Below, piece by piece: positions 57,771-64,000 of a DNA stretch of 64,000 bases. The translations under genes and the position numbers were made by a program. Position 1 is the stretch's first letter. Every line of letters starts with the position of its first letter. The notes below the pieces were generated by a model. The model did not search any database. It saw nothing but the letters and a program-made list of their open reading frames with translations, and was not told the DNA's origin. This stretch comes from Agroathelia rolfsii (lineage: Eukaryota; Basidiomycota; Agaricomycetes; Amylocorticiales; Amylocorticiaceae): contig JABRWF010000005.1 in NCBI GenBank assembly GCA_018343915.1, forward strand, positions 4,189,001-4,253,000, written 5' to 3'.

Positions 57771-58647
57771 ACAAAAATAGGTGGTATAAACATAGTATTG
57801 TCTACAGGATGTATTGGGACTTTTGTTGGTAACTACCATCTCTTTGTATACAGGTGTTTGCTATTATACATGTAAATAGCCTAGGACAAAAGGTGGTTTG
57901 CAAACCTGGGGAACACTCCAATTTCTTGGTGACTACATTGCTTGTAATGTTTCGAATCATTGCACATTCACGCTAGCACAATAGAATTTTCTTAGTGTTT
58001 TCGGGCTGGACTAGGAGCAGAACGCTAATATGATTGCTTGTACGTACGGAGGTAAACGAGGCTATGAATAAGGATGCAATTTATAGAGCTAAACAAGCCG
58101 GTTTTTCTGTTAATGCTGACTTCCTTCTTAAGAAAATTCATGTATATACATAAATGACGTGGATAATCCCCAAGTTCAAATGCCTACAATCTTACAATAC
58201 GACAAGCCGATCAGCATTGACAGTTGATCGGCGTTTATACAAGATAAAGACGTTGGCCAAGCAGCACGTCGCTGTGTTGCGATGGTCAATCATCCCATGG
58301 TCGAGAGTCTCAAAATAAGGAGTTATGTTAGTTATGTATAGTAACATGGATATCTCTTGACCATCTGAAATCGCCAAAGTCCGAGTAAACTAAAAGCGAT
58401 TAAAACAGATAAAGAACTGTGTCATATAGCATAGAGCGTCAGAAATCCCATTTAAAAATAGAAAAATTTGAAGGGATCGTGCTGATCATACGTAAGGTCT
58501 GCGTCAGCGGCTGGTTGCAAGGTAGGTGGCGTGGGGAAGTTGAGCATAGTTCTCAGAATAAAGTTTCAGCCACATTGCCACTGCTGTGGCCAACGATCCC
58601 ACTAGCCGTATCGCGCAGCGACAAGACCCCTCCGCCCTCAAGACGCC
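57771..58647. other. Intergenic region (877 bp), RPL11 promoter
   Basis: No supported gene. The left two-thirds is A/T-rich; the last 150 bases before RPL11 are more G/C-rich, as expected for a ribosomal-protein promoter. I saw no clear snoRNA. Confidence 0.45.
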
Positions 58648-59359
58648 ATGGTCGGTAGAGAATATGCATTTCTTTGTCTCTCAGAAATTGGGCTCAGCTA
58701 TTATGTAGGCCGAACAAAAATCTGCGCCCACAAACCCTATGAAGGAGCTTCGTGTTGACAAGCTTGTCATCAGTGAGCAGCAATTTTTGGTGTAATGCTG
58801 ATGCCCCATAGAGACTTATAAGCATTCGTTGAATCTTTATAGACATCTCTGTGGGCGAGTCTGGTGATCGTCTCACCCGTGCATCAAAAGTTCTTGAACA
58901 ATTAACGGGCCAAACACCCGTTACATCGAAGGCTCGCTACACTGTTCGCACGTTCGGTATTCGTCGTAACGAAAAAATTGCTGTCCATGTCACAATTCGT
59001 GGGCCCAAGGCTGAAGAGATTCTTGAGCGTGGCCTCAAGGTCAAGGAATACGAATTGCGTCAACGTAACTTCTCCGATACCGGTAACTTTGGCTTTGGTA
59101 TCCAGGAGCACATTGATCTTGGTGCCCGATACGACCCTGGCATTGGTATCTTTGGTATGGACTTCTACGTCGTGATGGGAAGACCGGGTGCCCGTGTTAC
59201 AAGGAGGAAGCAGAAGAAGGCTCGCATTGGTTTCTCGCACCGAGTAAAGAAGGAGGAGACAAAGGCGTGGTTCAAGCAACGTTTCGACGGCATCATCCTC
59301 GTAAGTACCTGTAACTTCATTTCAGTCTAACTAGGACTTATTTTGTATGCCAGAAATAA
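58648..59359 (+). CDS. RPL11: 60S ribosomal protein L11 (uL5)
   Basis: Four coding exons. The first contains only the ATG (58648-58650); the intron at 58651-58708 follows it directly. Exon 2 (58709-58772) gives [21 protein letters not shown]. Exon 3 begins at 58843 and gives [94 protein letters not shown]. Then comes [22 protein letters not shown]. The last exon is just Lys plus stop (59354-59359). The protein has about 170 residues, normal for uL5, which contacts 5S rRNA at the central protuberance of the large subunit. All conserved blocks are intact. Confidence 0.97.
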
Positions 59360-60495
59360 ACGGTTATTTGGTGGATCATTACTTATTTCTCCATTCTGTA
59401 TGCTATACACTCCCTCGAGCATCTCATATGACATTACGCTGGCTATGGACCTCCATGCATGCAGCACGACTGTGCTTGTACCAACCTTTGATTCCGTAAT
59501 TGAGTGCTGGCCACAGGCGCTAAGTGTGTCATTCGTCCCATTATTAGTCAAGCTTTATTATGCTGGGAATATTTTTGCGCACTTACGAAATGACGTTGCA
59601 TTTCCATTTCATCGATTGATGTTAACTTAATCTTGATCCATGGGATGTGCACATTTCCAGATTCACGTCAGTCAGTTCTCCCAAGTGAAGGGATGCATAC
59701 CCTAGTCTCAAATCCGGAAAGTCAAACGTCTTGAGTGCTGGAGCATTTTCTATCAAATTCAATTGCATACTATCTTAGTTAAGAAGAATAGGGTCACTTT
59801 ATTAAGTACCATGTTGCTTCAAAGATACTTGTCAATTTGCGAATGTAAGCTACGGGTGAGGTCAATGAGGGCTGATCTTATGAAACCGGAAATAAATGTG
59901 GAAATCAGGATCATACTATATACTGTTCAGCAGGATAGTCATTAGTGATTTGTTACCTCAGTGTTACACTTGAACACCGCTCTAATCAACCCTATCCATA
60001 ATCCTTGTTACTGTGCGCATGTAGTTATGACTTGGCTGGACAGCGGAGTTCTATACCCGAAGGAGCGCTTAGCTATAGAGCGTTCAGCACCGCTGCAGGA
60101 GCGCCTACCAGCAGATGTGATATATCTACGAGGGGCAGCGCGCAGTCTAGGCCCAGTATGATTGGTCTTCACAGGTAAGTTTTTTAAAACATGAAGTTTA
60201 TTCTGATTGGCCAAACGACATGATGACTCAGACAAGGAAGGATAAAGAGGGACTAGAGAAGGCACCACTGATAATCATATAATCCAATCTCCTTAGAGGG
60301 CAAGTTGTTCAGACTCGAGAGCGACAACTTACCATATCCGGGCTCGGCGTTCACAGTCATCGAAGCACGAGACCCGCGGTCGGACCATGACTTTACGGAC
60401 ACTGCATTATTATAAAAGGCAGATGGATTGCCTCCATATTGGCACACAAGCCTCTTGGTTCCCTTTCAACTTACTACTACTACTACTATACGCAT
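59360..60495. other. Intergenic region (1.14 kb)
   Basis: It contains only spurious short frames (for example 59343-59630, opposite the 3' end of RPL11). A TATA box before the monooxygenase lies at its right end. No tRNA or repeat is seen. Confidence 0.45.
60411..60417 (+). promoter_or_regulatory. TATA box of flavin monooxygenase gene
   Basis: TATAAAA 85 bases upstream of the ATG at 60496; a CTACTACTAC leader lies between. Confidence 0.6.
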
Positions 60496-63165
<2,670 letters not shown>

Positions 63166-63359
63166 TGATTTGGAGATGTATGGGAATTGGAGGGTACTCT
63201 TTTCTCTTGATTAAAACTAACAATGGCATGTTTTTTTCTATCGACGTACAATATGATGAGATGGTATAATACATAAAAACTGGAGCTTAAAACAGAAAGA
63301 TGATTGATAAGATGAGATGAAATCAGCACAAGTACGCAAGGGAAGTATGCGGCGTATCA

Positions 63360-64000
63360 TCATTTGCGTCCCATGGGTGCGGCCTCCTCACTATCCACTG
63401 GAACTCTACGAGCACCACCACCTCTGTTCACTGGAAGCTTTCCCTGCATTGCCTTTGCTTTGGCCATAGCTAATACTGCGGCCTTGGCTTTTGGGCTTCT
63501 GGGAGCTGATGAGGTAACATTACGACCAATATTGATGGTTTTTTCTTTCTCCTTAGAACGACTACCGGTGATAGCAGTCGTCCTTGACGAGCTTGCATTT
63601 GCCTTTTCTTTGTCGACAGTCGGGGCCAGCCGTGTACCCTGCACGCTGAAAACTGGTGCTGTACGCTGATGTACCAACCCTGCTCTAGGAGCGGCGCCCT
63701 TACCCTTAAGTGAAGGCTTAGGCAACTCCCCGAGAGCTGGCCCAGGAGCCCCAGATGATACAAGAGGTAGCCGAAGATCAGCAGTTACAAGATCGTCGTC
63801 GTCATCATCTACTTCTTCGTCTTCTTCAGCGAGAGCATCCATAAGTTCAACAGGGCTACCGGGTGAGTTGCCAAGCATGAGGATGCGACTCAATGGACTC
63901 GGTCTAGCAGGCGAATATGCGTGCGTCATTCCTCGTGCGAAAGGTTTTGCAACGGGGAAAGAGCGGTGCGTTGGTGTCTTGGGCGGTACGGCCGGTGGTG
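63360..64000 (-). CDS. Disordered basic/acidic protein, C-terminal part only
   Basis: The frame runs off the right edge, so the start is not seen; the stop is at 63360-63362 (MGRK end). The visible part is disordered. It has PKTPTHRSFPVAKPFARG, then MTHAYSPARPSPLSRILMLGNSPGSPVELMDALAEEDEEVDDDDDD (an acidic block), then a Lys/Ala/Ser-rich basic tail (PRSPKAKAAVLAMAKAKAMQGKLP). The serine-proline motifs suggest phosphorylation by cyclin-dependent or MAP kinases, and the charge pattern suggests a nuclear protein. I do not recognise a family. The Met at 63929 is internal unless an exon boundary falls just upstream. Confidence 0.55.
   Translation of the reverse strand, partial: PPAVPPKTPTHRSFPVAKPFARGMTHAYSPARPSPLSRILMLGNSPGSPVELMDALAEEDEEVDDDDDDLVTADLRLPLVSSGAPGPALGELPKPSLKGKGAAPRAGLVHQRTAPVFSVQGTRLAPTVDKEKANASSSRTTAITGSRSKEKEKTINIGRNVTSSAPRSPKAKAAVLAMAKAKAMQGKLPVNRGGGARRVPVDSEEAAPMGRK

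Overview
The window is a gene-dense stretch of a fungal nuclear genome, most likely a basidiomycete of the Agaricomycetes. The reasons are short introns (about 45-80 nt, mostly GT-AG) in almost every gene, intergenic gaps of mostly a few hundred bases to 2 kb, genes mixed on both strands without operons, and gene types usual in these fungi: a G-alpha subunit with a long low-complexity insert, an F-box/LRR protein, small cysteine-rich secreted proteins and a phenol-hydroxylase-type flavin monooxygenase. I see no transposon, rRNA, tRNA or CRISPR array. All functional names come from reading translated exons by eye; no database search was run.

Layout. 0-9 kb: a WD40 protein with tandem SUMO-interacting-like motifs (+), the ERAD subunit Hrd3/SEL1L (-) and an F-box/LRR protein (+). 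9-24 kb: a Drs2-type P4-ATPase flippase (-), a disordered protein with an N-terminal CLPCF cysteine pair (-), a peroxisomal enoyl-CoA isomerase (+), the ABC-F protein Arb1 (+) and an EH-domain, proline-rich protein (+). 24-35 kb: an atypical G-alpha (-), the Golgi PI4P effector Vps74/GOLPH3 (-) and a secreted GH3 beta-glucosidase (+). 35-40 kb: kinetochore Mis12 (-), an AIM6-like PLC-type phosphodiesterase (+) and a PgdA-like polysaccharide deacetylase (-). 41-48 kb: an APC-family amino-acid/amine permease (+), a MATE transporter (-) and a secreted agmatinase-type ureohydrolase (+). 48-54 kb: the oligosaccharyltransferase catalytic subunit STT3 (+), then two small cysteine-containing secretory-pathway proteins (- and +). 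54-64 kb: actin-binding Abp1 with ADF-H and two SH3 domains (-), RNase H2 subunit C (+), ribosomal protein L11 (+), a flavin monooxygenase (+) and the C-terminal part of a disordered protein running off the right edge (-).

How they fit together. Most genes are independent housekeeping functions. A secretory-pathway theme recurs (Hrd3, Drs2, Vps74, STT3), but this may be chance. The one neighbourhood with a plausible shared role is 41-48 kb, where a permease, a MATE exporter and a secreted ureohydrolase sit together. The two promoter regions there are rich in GATAA/TTATC cores, the sites used by fungal nitrogen-regulating GATA factors. The most unusual single proteins are the G-alpha, which has Ser at the position of the catalytic switch-II Gln and no N-terminal Gly for myristoylation, and the WD40 protein with two SUMO-interacting-like motifs. 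No wholly new multi-gene system is evident; the best leads are listed as findings.
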